A stretch of DNA of 64,000 nt from Agromyces sp. Soil535 (GCF_001428255.1 NZ_LMRW01000028.1:62001-126000), one strand, 5' to 3'. Positions 44,848 through 53,383 are shown, numbered from the stretch's first letter. A program made the numbers and translations. Notes: generated by a model from the letters alone, not told the origin.

Positions 44848-45974
44848 GCCTCGACCCCGAGCTCTCCGATCGCGCGGCGCAGCGCCTCCGCCTGCGTTTC
44901 GGGGACGACATCCCCGATCCAAGCTCCCATCGCGGCCTCCGAGCCGGCGAGGTACTTCAGCTTGTCGGCGGCCCGTCGCGGGCTGGTGAGCTGCAGCATG
45001 AGCCGCACGTCGTCGCGTCCCTCGTGCACGGGTGCCTGGTGCCACGCGGCGATGTAGGGCGTCGGCGTGTCGTAGAGCCGGTCGACGCCGCGCAGGAGCC
45101 GCAGGTAGAGCGAGGCGAGCTCGTCGCGCTCGGCGAGGGTCGTCGCGGCGAAGTCGGGCACGTGCCGGTGGGGGAGCAGGTGCACCTCGATCGGCCAGCG
45201 TGCGGCGAACGGCACGAACGCCGTCCAGTGCTCGCCCGAGAGGAGCATCCGGGGGCCGTTGCGCTCGCGCTCGAGGATGTCGGCCATGAGCGTGGGGCCG
45301 TAGGCGTCGATGGCGGCGAGCAGCCGCTCGGTGCGCGGCGTGACGTAGGGGTAGGCGTAGATCTGCCCGTGCGGATGCGGCAGGGTGACGCCGATCTCGC
45401 GTCCGCGATTCTCGAACGGGAACACCTCCTCGACCCCGGGCAGGGCCGAGAGCGCGGCGGTGCGCTGCGCCCACGCCTCGATGACCGTGCGGGCACGCGA
45501 GACGCTCAGCGTGCCGAAGGAGCCCTCGTGCTCGGGGCTGAAGCAGACCACTTCGCAGCGCCCCACCGAGGGCAGCGTGCGCTCGAGGCCGACGCGTCGG
45601 AGGTCGGCCAGGGCGTCTGCGCTGGAGGCATCCGGTGCGGCGACCTCGGGGCCGAACGACGGCGATCGGTTCTCGAACACGGCGACGTCGTAGTCGCTCG
45701 GGATCTCCGACGGGTTGCCCGGGCGCTGGGGGGCGAGCGGGTCGAGGTCGGCGGGGGGCAGGAAGACGCGATTCTGCCGCGCGGCGGCGATCGAGATCCA
45801 CTCGCCGGTGAGCGGATCCTGCCGCATGTGCGCGGTCGCGGGTCGCGGATCGAGCTCGCGCTCGTCGATGGCGCGCTCGGGCGGCAACGTGGTGTCGGCG
45901 TCGTCGAAGTAGATGAGTTCGCGGCCGTCGGCGAGCGTCGACGGGCGCACGGTGATGCGTGGATCGGTCTGCAC
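44844..45974 (-). CDS. galT: Galactose-1-phosphate uridylyltransferase
   Basis: The 376-residue protein has the catalytic HPHGQ motif and the N-terminal RQDPLTGEWISIAAARQNR region. It moves UMP between UDP-glucose and galactose-1-P. I chose GTG 45974, which gives normal GalT length; the much longer open frame further upstream is a shadow. It is divergent from the DeoR gene, with two operator-like repeats in between. Confidence 0.95.
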   Translation of the reverse strand: MQTDPRITVRPSTLADGRELIYFDDADTTLPPERAIDERELDPRPATAHMRQDPLTGEWISIAAARQNRVFLPPADLDPLAPQRPGNPSEIPSDYDVAVFENRSPSFGPEVAAPDASSADALADLRRVGLERTLPSVGRCEVVCFSPEHEGSFGTLSVSRARTVIEAWAQRTAALSALPGVEEVFPFENRGREIGVTLPHPHGQIYAYPYVTPRTERLLAAIDAYGPTLMADILERERNGPRMLLSGEHWTAFVPFAARWPIEVHLLPHRHVPDFAATTLAERDELASLYLRLLRGVDRLYDTPTPYIAAWHQAPVHEGRDDVRLMLQLTSPRRAADKLKYLAGSEAAMGAWIGDVVPETQAEALRRAIGELGVEA

Positions 45975-45992
45975 GCGGCCACGATACGCGAC

Positions 45993-46028
45993 TTTCGTTT
46001 CGCAAACAACTGAGTTTCGTATTGCAAA
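45993..46028. promoter_or_regulatory. Two DeoR-type direct repeats in the gal divergent promoter
   Basis: TTTCGTTTCGCAAA (45993-46006) and TTTCGTATTGCAAA (46015-46028) differ at two positions and start 22 bases apart, about two helical turns. They lie in the 82-bp gap between galT and the DeoR gene, the only AT-rich stretch nearby. They are likely targets of the adjacent DeoR protein for both directions. Confidence 0.65.
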
Positions 46029-46056
46029 GCCCTCGCGAGACGCGGAGAATTCCCGT

Positions 46057-46902
46057 ATGACGGATGCCGCGACCACGACGAGTGCGCCGCTCGACGCTCC
46101 TCGCCGCCGCGAGCTCGCGCTCGCCCTCGTCGCCGAGCGCGGATTCGTGCGGGTCGCGGAGCTCAGCTCCGCGTTCGGCGTCACGACCGTCACGGCGCGT
46201 GCCGACCTCGATGCGCTCGAGCGCCAGGGCGCGATCCGCCGCGTGCACGGCGGCGCGGTGCCTGCCTCATCGCTGCTCGAGGCCGAGCGGCCGGATCGCG
46301 AGCCGACGTTCGAGGAGGCGCTCGCGGCATCCGTGGAGCCGAAGCGGCTGATCGGCGAGCACGCCGCGTCGCTCGTGCGCAGTGGCCAGAGCATCATCCT
46401 CGACGTGGGCACCACGACGCTGCAGATCGCCCGGGCCCTGCGCGCCCGCACCGACGTCGACGACCTCGTGGTGTTCACGAACGGACTCTCCATCGCGCTG
46501 GAGCTCGAGGACGAGATCCCGCGGTTCACCGTGGTGGTCACCGGCGGCACGCTCCGCCCGAAGCAGCATTCGCTCGTGCATCCGCTGGCGGGCTCGATGC
46601 TCGACGAGGTGCACGTGGATCTCGCGTTCATCGGCTGCAACGGCGTCGACCCCGTGCACGGGGTGACCAACGCGAACCTGCCCGAGGCGTCCGTGAAGTC
46701 GCTCATGATGCGCGCCGCCGCGCGCTCGATCGTGGTCGCCGACGGCTCCAAGCTCGGCGAGGTGCACCTCGGCCGCATCGCGCCGATCGACGCGTTCGAC
46801 GTGCTCGTGACGGATGCCGCAGCGCCGCTGCCGCTCGTCGCCGAGCTCGAGGCCGCAGGGCTCGCGGTGCACCTCGCACGAGACCCTAAGGTGGATCCAT
46901 GA
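46057..46902 (+). CDS. DeoR-family regulator of galactose genes
   Basis: The 281-residue protein has a DeoR winged helix (about 15-70, with VTTVTARADLDALERQGAIRR) and a DeoRC sugar-phosphate domain with LDVGTTTLQIARAL and VTGGTLRPKQHSLV. The ATG at 46057 follows CGGAG. It is divergent from galT-galK and overlaps galM by four bases, so it probably regulates both. Confidence 0.9.
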   Translation: MTDAATTTSAPLDAPRRRELALALVAERGFVRVAELSSAFGVTTVTARADLDALERQGAIRRVHGGAVPASSLLEAERPDREPTFEEALAASVEPKRLIGEHAASLVRSGQSIILDVGTTTLQIARALRARTDVDDLVVFTNGLSIALELEDEIPRFTVVVTGGTLRPKQHSLVHPLAGSMLDEVHVDLAFIGCNGVDPVHGVTNANLPEASVKSLMMRAAARSIVVADGSKLGEVHLGRIAPIDAFDVLVTDAAAPLPLVAELEAAGLAVHLARDPKVDP

Positions 46903-47831
46903 CTCTTCCCACGGGTGAGCAGTTCGTGCTCCAGACGTCGACCGCGAGCGGCGAACTGCAGGCCACCATCACCGCGGTCGCGGCGGGCATCCGCACCCTC
47001 AGCATCAACGGCATCGACCTCGTCCCGCCCTACGCCGAAGACCTGGCGCAGCCGATGGGGGCCGGCATCGTGCTCGCCCCGTGGCCGAACCGCATCCGCG
47101 ACGGCCGCTGGTCCCACGACGGCGTCGAGCGCCAGCTCGCCATCACCGAGCCCGCGCGGAACAACGCGATCCACGGCCTGCTGCGCTATGCCGAGTACAA
47201 GCCGATCGCGCGCGAACGCGACTCGGTCACCCTCTCGGCCACGATCTACCCGCAGCTCGGCTACCCGTTCCTGCTCGGCACCGCGGTGCACTACGAGCTC
47301 GTCGCCGACGGGCTGCAGGTCACCCACTACGTGGAGAACCTCGGCGTCGACGCGGCGCCCGTGGCCATCGGCTCCCACCCGTACCTCAAGATCGGCGGCG
47401 TGCCGACGGCCGACCTCACGCTCCGCCTCGACGCGGCGAGCCACATCGAGGTCGACGACCGCCTGCTGCCGACCGGCGAGGTGCCCGTCGACGACACCGA
47501 ATGGGACTTCCGTGAGGGGCGGCGGGTCGGCGAGGTCGACCTCGACGACGCCTTCGGCGAGCTCGCCAGCGAAGACGGACAGGTGCTGCACACGCTCACG
47601 GCACCTGACGGCCGAAGCGTGTCGATCTGGGCCGACGACGAGTTCGACTACGTCCAGGTGTTCACCACGCGTGAGTTCCCCGGCGAGGACGGCGACGTCG
47701 CCATCGCCGTCGAGCCGATGACGGCGCCTGCTGAGGCGTTCAACTCGGGTCGGGGCCTGCGTTGGCTCGGCCCGGGCGAGGAGTGGCAGCTCACCTGGGG
47801 CATCCGCTTCGAGGGCTTCAGCGCCGGCTGA
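46899..47831 (+). CDS. galM: Aldose 1-epimerase (galactose mutarotase)
   Basis: The 310-residue protein shows the mutarotase residues: His in NNAIHGLL near residue 90, His in GSHPYLK near residue 164, and Glu in VEPMTAPAEAFNSG near residue 270. It interconverts alpha and beta galactose ahead of galactokinase. Its ATG lies inside the DeoR gene's last codons. Confidence 0.93.
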   Translation: MTLPTGEQFVLQTSTASGELQATITAVAAGIRTLSINGIDLVPPYAEDLAQPMGAGIVLAPWPNRIRDGRWSHDGVERQLAITEPARNNAIHGLLRYAEYKPIARERDSVTLSATIYPQLGYPFLLGTAVHYELVADGLQVTHYVENLGVDAAPVAIGSHPYLKIGGVPTADLTLRLDAASHIEVDDRLLPTGEVPVDDTEWDFREGRRVGEVDLDDAFGELASEDGQVLHTLTAPDGRSVSIWADDEFDYVQVFTTREFPGEDGDVAIAVEPMTAPAEAFNSGRGLRWLGPGEEWQLTWGIRFEGFSAG

Positions 47832-47833
47832 AG

Positions 47834-49009
47834 TCAGCCGACACACGAGCCCGAGTCGACGGGCGCGTCGAGCGCCGGCGCCTGCACCGCGACCGGCGTG
47901 AGCGTCGACACCGGGATGGCGTAGCCGACGTTCTCGACCGAGTCGGACTTCGCGAACACCACGCCGCTCACGACGCCGTCGCCGGTCAGCACCGGACCGC
48001 CGGAGTTGCCGTGGTCGACGTCGGCCGCGAGCGTCATGATCTCGCGCGTCGACGTGCGGCCCGACTCCTCGATCGTGATCGGGGCGACCGACATCACGCG
48101 CGCCGCCCGCAGCTCGAGCGGTCCGCCGAACGGGTAGCCCGCGACGGCCGCGTCGGAGCCGGCCGAGACCTCCGCGATCGCGAGGGGCGGTGTCGCGAGC
48201 CCCGACACGGCGATGACGGCGAGGTCGTTCTGGCGGTCGAAGGCCACGACGCGCCCGGTGACGGCCGGCTGGCCCGGAGCCTCGACGATCGGCTCGGTGA
48301 CGCCCGCGACCACGTGCGCATTCGTGACGATGCGGTTCTCGGCGACCACGAACCCGCTGCCCGAGAGACTGCTGCCGCACTCGAAGGCCGTGCCGGTGAT
48401 GCGCACCACGGATGCCGCGGCGCGGGCCAGCTCGGCGTCGTCGATGCCGCCCGTCGGCAGTTCGGGTGCCTCCGTCGGGCCGTCGAGCACCTCGACGAGC
48501 CATGGGATGCCCTCGCCGAGCGCCGCCGTGCGCAACTCGGCGAGCAGCGTGCGGGCCGGCGCGGGCGTGAGCTGGTCGAGGACCGTGAGCACCCTGGAGC
48601 CCGCCACCGCGGGTGAGAGCACGGGCACGCCCATCGCGGAGACGCCCGAGCCGACGAGCGCGACCACGAGGGCGGTGACGAGGAGGTTGCCGATGGCGCC
48701 GAGCACGCGATCGACCACTCCGAGCTTCGCCGCCCGCGCGCCATGCCGGAGCGCCCGGCCGACCACGGCGCCGAGCCAGGCGCCGACCGACAGCAGCACG
48801 AGGGCCGCGGCGATCGCCACCGGAGCCCGCCACTCTGGCGCCGGGATGAACGAGGCGACCCACGGCATCACGAAGTACGAGGCGATCCCGCCGAGGATGA
48901 GGCCCACGAGGCCGGCGGCGGTGCGCAGGAGGCCGGCTCGATACCCGTTGACGACCGCGCCGATGAACACGAGCACGAGCAGCACGTCGAGCACCAGGCT
49001 CCAGCCCAT
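47834..49009 (-). CDS. marP: MarP-type membrane serine protease (CvpA + trypsin-like)
   Basis: The 391-residue protein has four N-terminal helices of the CvpA family (about 1-120) and an extracytoplasmic trypsin-like domain (about 195-385). The catalytic triad is visible in TNAHVV, NDLAVI and GNSGGPV. Cysteines in FECGSS and the last residues (GSCVG) could form the disulfide known in mycobacterial MarP, which protects against acid and oxidative stress. It is convergent with galM, two bases apart. ACGGAG precedes the ATG. Confidence 0.92.
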   Translation of the reverse strand: MGWSLVLDVLLVLVFIGAVVNGYRAGLLRTAAGLVGLILGGIASYFVMPWVASFIPAPEWRAPVAIAAALVLLSVGAWLGAVVGRALRHGARAAKLGVVDRVLGAIGNLLVTALVVALVGSGVSAMGVPVLSPAVAGSRVLTVLDQLTPAPARTLLAELRTAALGEGIPWLVEVLDGPTEAPELPTGGIDDAELARAAASVVRITGTAFECGSSLSGSGFVVAENRIVTNAHVVAGVTEPIVEAPGQPAVTGRVVAFDRQNDLAVIAVSGLATPPLAIAEVSAGSDAAVAGYPFGGPLELRAARVMSVAPITIEESGRTSTREIMTLAADVDHGNSGGPVLTGDGVVSGVVFAKSDSVENVGYAIPVSTLTPVAVQAPALDAPVDSGSCVG

Positions 49010-49273
49010 GTTCGCTCCGTTTCCGTCGTGTCGGGTCGCGCGCCTCCGTCCTGTCCGGGACGCGCGTCGCGGACGTCCAGCCTGCGGCATCCGCCTTCGA
49101 GACTGCTGCAAGCGGCACGTCGCAGCAATCGGATCCGCCCTCGGCTGCGAATCACCGATGACCGAGAAAGCAGGAGGCCCCGTGATCACCCTTGGCACTC
49201 GTCCTCCGACGGCGGGCGCACCGTCCCGCGCGTCGCCGCGTGGAATGCTGCGGCACGATGGCCCTGACCTGCC

Positions 49274-49867
49274 ATGCTTGGACGCGTGGCAGACGACGGC
49301 GGCGACCGCTCGCCGGCGTCGCGTCCGACCGTCGACGAGCTGCTCGGGCGGGTCGGGCGCGGCGACCGCGCGGCGTTCGGCGCGCTCTACGACGAGACCT
49401 CGCCGCGTGTCTTCGGCCTCGTCCGCCGCCTCATCGTCGACCCGGCGCAGGCCGAGGAGGTGACGCAGGACGTGTACCTCGAGATCTGGCAGACGGCCGC
49501 CCGCTTCGACGCCGCCAAGGGCAGCGGCGTCGCGTGGATGTTCACGCTGGCGCACCGTCGGGCCGTCGACCGCATCCGGTCGGCCCAGGCTGCGCGCGAC
49601 CGCGAGCTGCGCATCGGCATCCGCGACCTCGACGTGCCCGTGGACACCGTCGCGGAGGCGGCCGAGACGAGCATCGAGTACGAACGCGTGCAGGGCGCGC
49701 TCGGCGAGCTCACCGACCTGCAACGCGAGTGCGTCGCGCTCGCCTACTACGGCGGGCTCGCCCAGAGCGAGATCGCCGAGCGTCTCGACGTGCCGCTCGG
49801 CACGGTGAAGACGCGATTGCGCGACGGGATGATCCGCCTGAGGATCGCGTTGGGGGTGACGACATGA
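49274..49867 (+). CDS. ECF sigma factor, SigK-like
   Basis: The protein of up to 197 residues has region 2 (about 25-95, with EVTQDVYLEIWQ) and region 4 (about 135-190, with LAQSEIAERLDVPLGTVKTRLRDG). It overlaps the RskA-like anti-sigma gene by four bases, the classic SigK/RskA pairing. The start is uncertain between ATG 49274 and GTG 49286, neither with a good ribosome site. Confidence 0.9.
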   Translation: MLGRVADDGGDRSPASRPTVDELLGRVGRGDRAAFGALYDETSPRVFGLVRRLIVDPAQAEEVTQDVYLEIWQTAARFDAAKGSGVAWMFTLAHRRAVDRIRSAQAARDRELRIGIRDLDVPVDTVAEAAETSIEYERVQGALGELTDLQRECVALAYYGGLAQSEIAERLDVPLGTVKTRLRDGMIRLRIALGVTT

Positions 49868-50673
49868 CCGGTCGCAACGGCCACGACGAGGAGCTCGATC
49901 GCGAGCGGCGCGACGCCGACGCGCGTGCCGGCGTGCCGTCCTCGGTCGAGGCGCTCCACGGGCTCGCGGCCGCCTACGCACTCGACGCACTCGACGCCGA
50001 CGAGCAGGCCGAGTTCGAGCGCGGCCTCGCCACGTCGCCCGAACTCCGCGGCGAGGTCGACGCCTACGCCGTGACCGCCGCGCATCTCGCGGAGCTCGCC
50101 GAACCGGTGGCCCCTCCGTCGTCGCTGCGCGACCGGCTCATGGCCGGGCTCGACGACGCGTCCCGTCTCCCGGCATCGGATGCCGCGCCCGCCGGTCCCG
50201 CGGAGTCCGCCGCACGCCGCCGCTGGTTCCGGCGCACCGGCCCGATCATCGCCGCGGCCGCGGCTGCGGTCGTCCTGATCGCCGGCGTCGTCGTCGGTGT
50301 CGGATGGCCGGGGCCCAACGGCTGGGGAGCGCAGCGCGAGATGGCGGCGATCGCGTCCGCTCCCGACGCGCAGACGCAGACGCACGAGGTCGCGGGTGGC
50401 GGCGACGTCACGCTCGTCTCGTCGGCTGAGCAGGGCCGCTCGGCGGTCGTCGTGGAGGGCCTGCCCGACGTCGGCGCCGACCTCACGTACGAGCTCTGGT
50501 ACATCGACGATGCCGGCGCCTCCTCGGCCGGTACGTTCGATGTCTCTGGCGACGATGCGTGGCGGATCCTCGACGGCTCGTTCACGCCGGGCGTCGCGGT
50601 CGGGATCACCGTCGAACCTGCCGGCGGTTCGCCGCAACCCACGACCGAACCCATCGTGGTCATCCCCACGTAG
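49864..50673 (+). CDS. RskA-family membrane anti-sigma factor
   Basis: The 269-residue protein has a cytoplasmic anti-sigma domain (about 28-95, with LHGLAAAYALDALDADE and no zinc cysteines), one transmembrane helix (about 125-148) and an extracytoplasmic RskA domain of about 115 residues with DLTYELWYIDD. It should hold the sigma factor upstream until proteolysis. Target genes are not evident in the window. Confidence 0.92.
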   Translation: MTGRNGHDEELDRERRDADARAGVPSSVEALHGLAAAYALDALDADEQAEFERGLATSPELRGEVDAYAVTAAHLAELAEPVAPPSSLRDRLMAGLDDASRLPASDAAPAGPAESAARRRWFRRTGPIIAAAAAAVVLIAGVVVGVGWPGPNGWGAQREMAAIASAPDAQTQTHEVAGGGDVTLVSSAEQGRSAVVVEGLPDVGADLTYELWYIDDAGASSAGTFDVSGDDAWRILDGSFTPGVAVGITVEPAGGSPQPTTEPIVVIPT

Positions 50674-50773
50674 TCGGGAGTGCACAACGGCGCGTGCACG
50701 TCGTCGCGCGTCGGTTATGGTCTGAGGTGCCCGTCGACACGGCGCCGGGCCAGCACACGACGAGGAGTGACGG

Positions 50774-51814
50774 ATGCGCGTCGGGATGTTCCTGAACTAC
50801 GCGGGCGGATTCCGCGAGGTCGCCGACGAGGTCGCCGAGCTCGAGCGCGCGGGCGTCGACCTCATCGCGGTGCCCGAGGCCTACTCCTTCGACGCGATCA
50901 GCCAGCTCGGCTTCCTCGCGGCGCGCACGTCGACCATCACGCTCGCCTCCGGCATCCTGCAGATCTACACGCGAACCCCCACGCTCACGGCGATGACGGC
51001 GGCGGGCCTCGACTACGTCTCCGACGGCCGCTTCGAGCTCGGCATCGGGGCATCCGGACCGCAGGTCATCGAGGGCTTCCACGGCGTGCGCTACGACGCG
51101 CCGCTCGCCCGCACCCGCGAGATCGTGGAGATCTGCCGCATGACCTGGCGGCGCGAGCGCGTCGTGCACCAGGGCGCGAAGTACCACATCCCGCTTCCTG
51201 AGGGTGAGGGCACCGGCCTCGGCAAGCCGCTGAAGCTCATCAACCACCCGGTGCGCGAGCGCATCCCGATCACGATCGCGTCGCTCGGCCCGAAGTCCGT
51301 GGAGCAGACCGCCGAGATCGCCGACGGCTGGCTGCCGATGTTCTTCCACCCGGAGCGCGCAGCAGAGGTCTGGGGCGACGCGCTCGCCGCCGGCACCGCG
51401 AAGCGCACGGCCGACCTCGGGCCCCTCGACGTGTTCGCGAGTCCCGCGCTGGCGATCACCGATCACCCCGAGGCCGTGCTGTCGCTCGTGAAACCGCAGC
51501 TCGCGCTCTACGTCGGCGGCATGGGTGCACGCGGCAAGAACTTCTACAACGACCTCATCGCGAGCTACGGGTTCGAGGCGGAGGCGGCGCGCATCCAGGA
51601 CCTCTACCTCGAAGGGCGCAAGGACGAGGCGATCGCCGCGGTGCCCGACGAGCTCGTGCGGGCAGTGTCGCTCATCGGTCCAGGGTCGTACGTCGCCGAA
51701 CGCGTCGCCGCGTTCCGCGCGGCCGGCGTCACCACGCTCACCGTCACGCCGCTCGCACGGAACTCCGCCGAGCGGATCGCCCTGATGTCGGGGTTCCGCG
51801 CCCTCGTCGGCTGA
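50774..51814 (+). CDS. LLM-class F420-dependent oxidoreductase
   Basis: The 346-residue protein is a luciferase-like TIM barrel with TLASGILQIYTRTP and DGRFELGIGASGPQVIEG, which match F420-dependent enzymes rather than flavin monooxygenases. The specific reaction is unknown. ACGAGGAG lies before the ATG. The gene stands alone. Confidence 0.87.
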   Translation: MRVGMFLNYAGGFREVADEVAELERAGVDLIAVPEAYSFDAISQLGFLAARTSTITLASGILQIYTRTPTLTAMTAAGLDYVSDGRFELGIGASGPQVIEGFHGVRYDAPLARTREIVEICRMTWRRERVVHQGAKYHIPLPEGEGTGLGKPLKLINHPVRERIPITIASLGPKSVEQTAEIADGWLPMFFHPERAAEVWGDALAAGTAKRTADLGPLDVFASPALAITDHPEAVLSLVKPQLALYVGGMGARGKNFYNDLIASYGFEAEAARIQDLYLEGRKDEAIAAVPDELVRAVSLIGPGSYVAERVAAFRAAGVTTLTVTPLARNSAERIALMSGFRALVG

Positions 51815-51929
51815 GACACTGCCGTACCCCAAAACGGGGCAAAGCACTGGTGCGCGTGCCCGGCCGCCATTAGCGTGAGTGTCACCCGTACGATGTGGTG
51901 CGGGAAGGGGAACCTGGGGAGGAGCCGCC

Positions 51930-51977
51930 GTGGCGGGAACGTTCGAGCCCTACGAGGATGCAGGGGTACCCGAGTAG
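51930..51977 (+). CDS. Possible 15-codon leader-like ORF
   Basis: A GTG follows GGGGAGGAG at 6 bases, and the frame reads MAGTFEPYEDAGVPE before a TAG. A hairpin (GTTCGAGC...GCTCGAAC arms) spans its end. A -10-like TACGAT lies near 51891. The gene after it is on the other strand, so classical attenuation does not apply. It could be a chance ORF or a decayed gene. Low confidence. Confidence 0.25.
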   Translation: MAGTFEPYEDAGVPE

Positions 51978-52015
51978 CTCGAACGCCCGTCCAGCGGTGC
52001 CCGGTCGAACGCCGG

Positions 52016-52273
52016 TCAGTCCACGTGGGACGTGCGCTCGAGACGCACCGAGATCGCCTCGACGGCGGCCTCGATCGTGGGGTGGCTGTAGACGGCGCCG
52101 GGGTGCGGGCGCATCCAGAGCATCTCGAACTCCCCGTCCATGTCCTGCAGGTATCCCACGATGCGGCGGATGTCGCCGGCCTCGAAGCGGTCGTCGCACA
52201 CGCGCCAGGCGTTGGCGCTGAGCGGGGTCAACTCCACGCGGGAGCGAGTGGTCGTGTCGTATCGGGCGGGCAT
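52016..52273 (-). CDS. Conserved small protein of unknown function
   Basis: The 85-residue protein has no signal peptide or membrane helix. It contains IRRIVGYLQDMDGEFEMLWM followed by a SHPTIEAAVEAI helix. I recall similar short proteins in Microbacteriaceae. No function is known to me. Confidence 0.65.
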   Translation of the reverse strand: MPARYDTTTRSRVELTPLSANAWRVCDDRFEAGDIRRIVGYLQDMDGEFEMLWMRPHPGAVYSHPTIEAAVEAISVRLERTSHVD

Positions 52274-52385
52274 CTCGCACCATTCCCCATCGAATCCGGT
52301 CTACGCGCTACGTATGGACCGGGACCGGCCGACACGTCCTGGGATGCGCGTGGTGCGCAGTGCCGGCCGGCCCGGCCGGCCTCTC

Positions 52386-52403
52386 CGGGTCGCTCGCGAC
52401 CCG
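52386..52403 (-). terminator. Hairpin downstream of the tRNA-Lys gene
   Basis: CGGGTCGC pairs with GCGACCCG (read on the minus strand) about 80 bases past the tRNA 3' end. A GC-rich self-complementary tract at 52363-52382 follows. Together they may stop tRNA transcription. The rest of this 210-bp gap shows nothing else. Confidence 0.45.
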
Positions 52404-52483
52404 TGAGACCAGTCTTACGCCGAGCGGGCCCCGGCCGGTAGGCCCTTGACAGCCGGAGGTCGATCGTGCATTCGACCGAGCGG

Positions 52484-52808
52484 TGGTGCCCCCACAGGGA
52501 CTCGAACCCTGGACCCACGGATTAACCTGCTGCACTGAGTTTCCCCAGCCACCGCGCTGCGGCTTGCAGTCTGGACTATATCTTCACCTTCGACTCCCTC
52601 GGTCAGGTGCGCCGCGTGTAGTCTCTGAGGTTCCCTTGCGGTTACCTGCTGATTGCCCAATCCCTCGGATTTTCACTGCCCGTGACGGGCGAGTACCTCA
52701 GGCTCTCAGGGTGTCCCAGCATATAGCGGCGTTCATCCAGCGCATTTCTGCACTGGCGCTCCATTTGTTGTTGAAGTCCGTTGCTCTAACCAACTGAGCT
52801 ATAGGGGC
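52484..52808 (-). tRNA. tRNA-Lys(UUU), split by a group I intron
   Basis: On the minus strand the first exon (52808-52774) gives acceptor GCCCCTA, the D arm, and the anticodon stem ACGGA with loop start CTT. The second exon (52525-52484) gives TTAA, stem TCCGT, variable loop, T arm CAGGG-TTCGAGT-CCCTG, acceptor TGGGGGC, A and encoded CCA. Joined, the loop is CTTTTAA, anticodon UUU. All stems pair and the mature RNA is 77 bases. The 248-bp insert lies between U34 and U35, the place of the intron in cyanobacterial tRNA-Leu(UAA). Confidence 0.92.
52526..52773 (-). ncRNA. Group I self-splicing intron in tRNA-Lys
   Basis: The 248-base insert has the group I core. The R segment reads CAGAGACTACACG and the S segment AAGATATAGTCCAG, whose GACTA and TAGTC form P7. 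Between them CACCT and AGGTG can form P8. A Q-like GGGCAATCAGCAGG precedes R. CCAGTGC and GCGCTGG form P2, and an ACTGCA/TGCAGT-type stem forms P9. The 5' exon ends in U, CTT can pair with GAG just inside the intron as P1, and the intron ends in G, all as required. The closest recalled relatives are the small tRNA introns of cyanobacteria and Azoarcus. It has no internal ORF. Confidence 0.9.
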
Positions 52809-52905
52809 GTTGATTACACTAACAGGCCGCGCCCATCGTCGAGGTTGACAGAGGTCTTTCGGAGTCGAGACTGCCGTGTCACACGTGCGATCTAGCATCG
52901 TCGAT

Positions 52906-53373
52906 GTGAAGACGTGCTCCACGTGCCGAAGGTCACTCGATTACTCGGAGTTCAACGCACGCGCTGCTTCCCCCGACGGTCATCAGTCGGTCTGTCGAGA
53001 CTGCAACAAGGCCCGCTCGAAGCGCTATTACGCTGAGAACGTAGAGAAGCACCGGAAGGCCGTCGCCGCACAAGTCGCGAAGACGCGCGCCGCTCATATC
53101 AAGCGAATCGGAGAGTACCTGCTCGACCATTCCTGCGTCGATTGCGGCGAGCGCGACATCCGCGTTCTCGACTTCGATCATCGCGGTGGCACCGAGAAGT
53201 CGGCCGAGGTGATGAAACTCGCGAAGGCGGCGTACTCGTGGGCGCGCGTCAGCGCCGAGATCGCGAAGTGCGACGTGCGCTGCCGCAATTGCCATGCCAG
53301 GGTCACCTACGAGCGCATGGGCGATGACTGGCGCACGGCGCTCATGCTTCGCGTGCACAGCACCAGAGAGTAG
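52906..53373 (+). CDS. HNH-nuclease-like zinc protein beside the intron
   Basis: The 155-residue protein has a first zinc knuckle (CSTC and CRDC, about residues 3-30), a basic helix, then CVDCGERD, LDFDHRGG and CDVRCRNCHARVTY, an HNH-type fold with zinc cysteines. Such proteins are often annotated as HNH endonucleases. GTG 52906 matches where relatives begin (KTCSTC) and has TAGCAT 7 bases upstream, which would fit a leaderless message. GTG 52876 is the alternative. Its GC content is visibly below that of its neighbours. It is divergent from the tRNA, 97 bases from the tRNA's 5' end. Confidence 0.75.
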   Translation: MKTCSTCRRSLDYSEFNARAASPDGHQSVCRDCNKARSKRYYAENVEKHRKAVAAQVAKTRAAHIKRIGEYLLDHSCVDCGERDIRVLDFDHRGGTEKSAEVMKLAKAAYSWARVSAEIAKCDVRCRNCHARVTYERMGDDWRTALMLRVHSTRE

Positions 53374-53383
53374 CCTTTCCGGG

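Noticed and set aside
44844..49118. Open reading frame of 1424 codons on the minus strand spanning several genes
   Set aside because: Only its last 376 codons are a real protein (GalT). The rest lies opposite galM and the DeoR gene and has no recognisable domain. High GC leaves shadow frames open.
52483..52797. A 104-codon plus-strand ORF covering the split tRNA
   Set aside because: It runs antisense to the tRNA and intron, has no domain, and is explained by the RNA structures on the other strand.
52484..53373. Integrated element (prophage or genomic island) using tRNA-Lys as attachment site
   Set aside because: No integrase, no duplicated tRNA 3' end and no phage genes are seen. Both sides continue with ordinary chromosomal genes.
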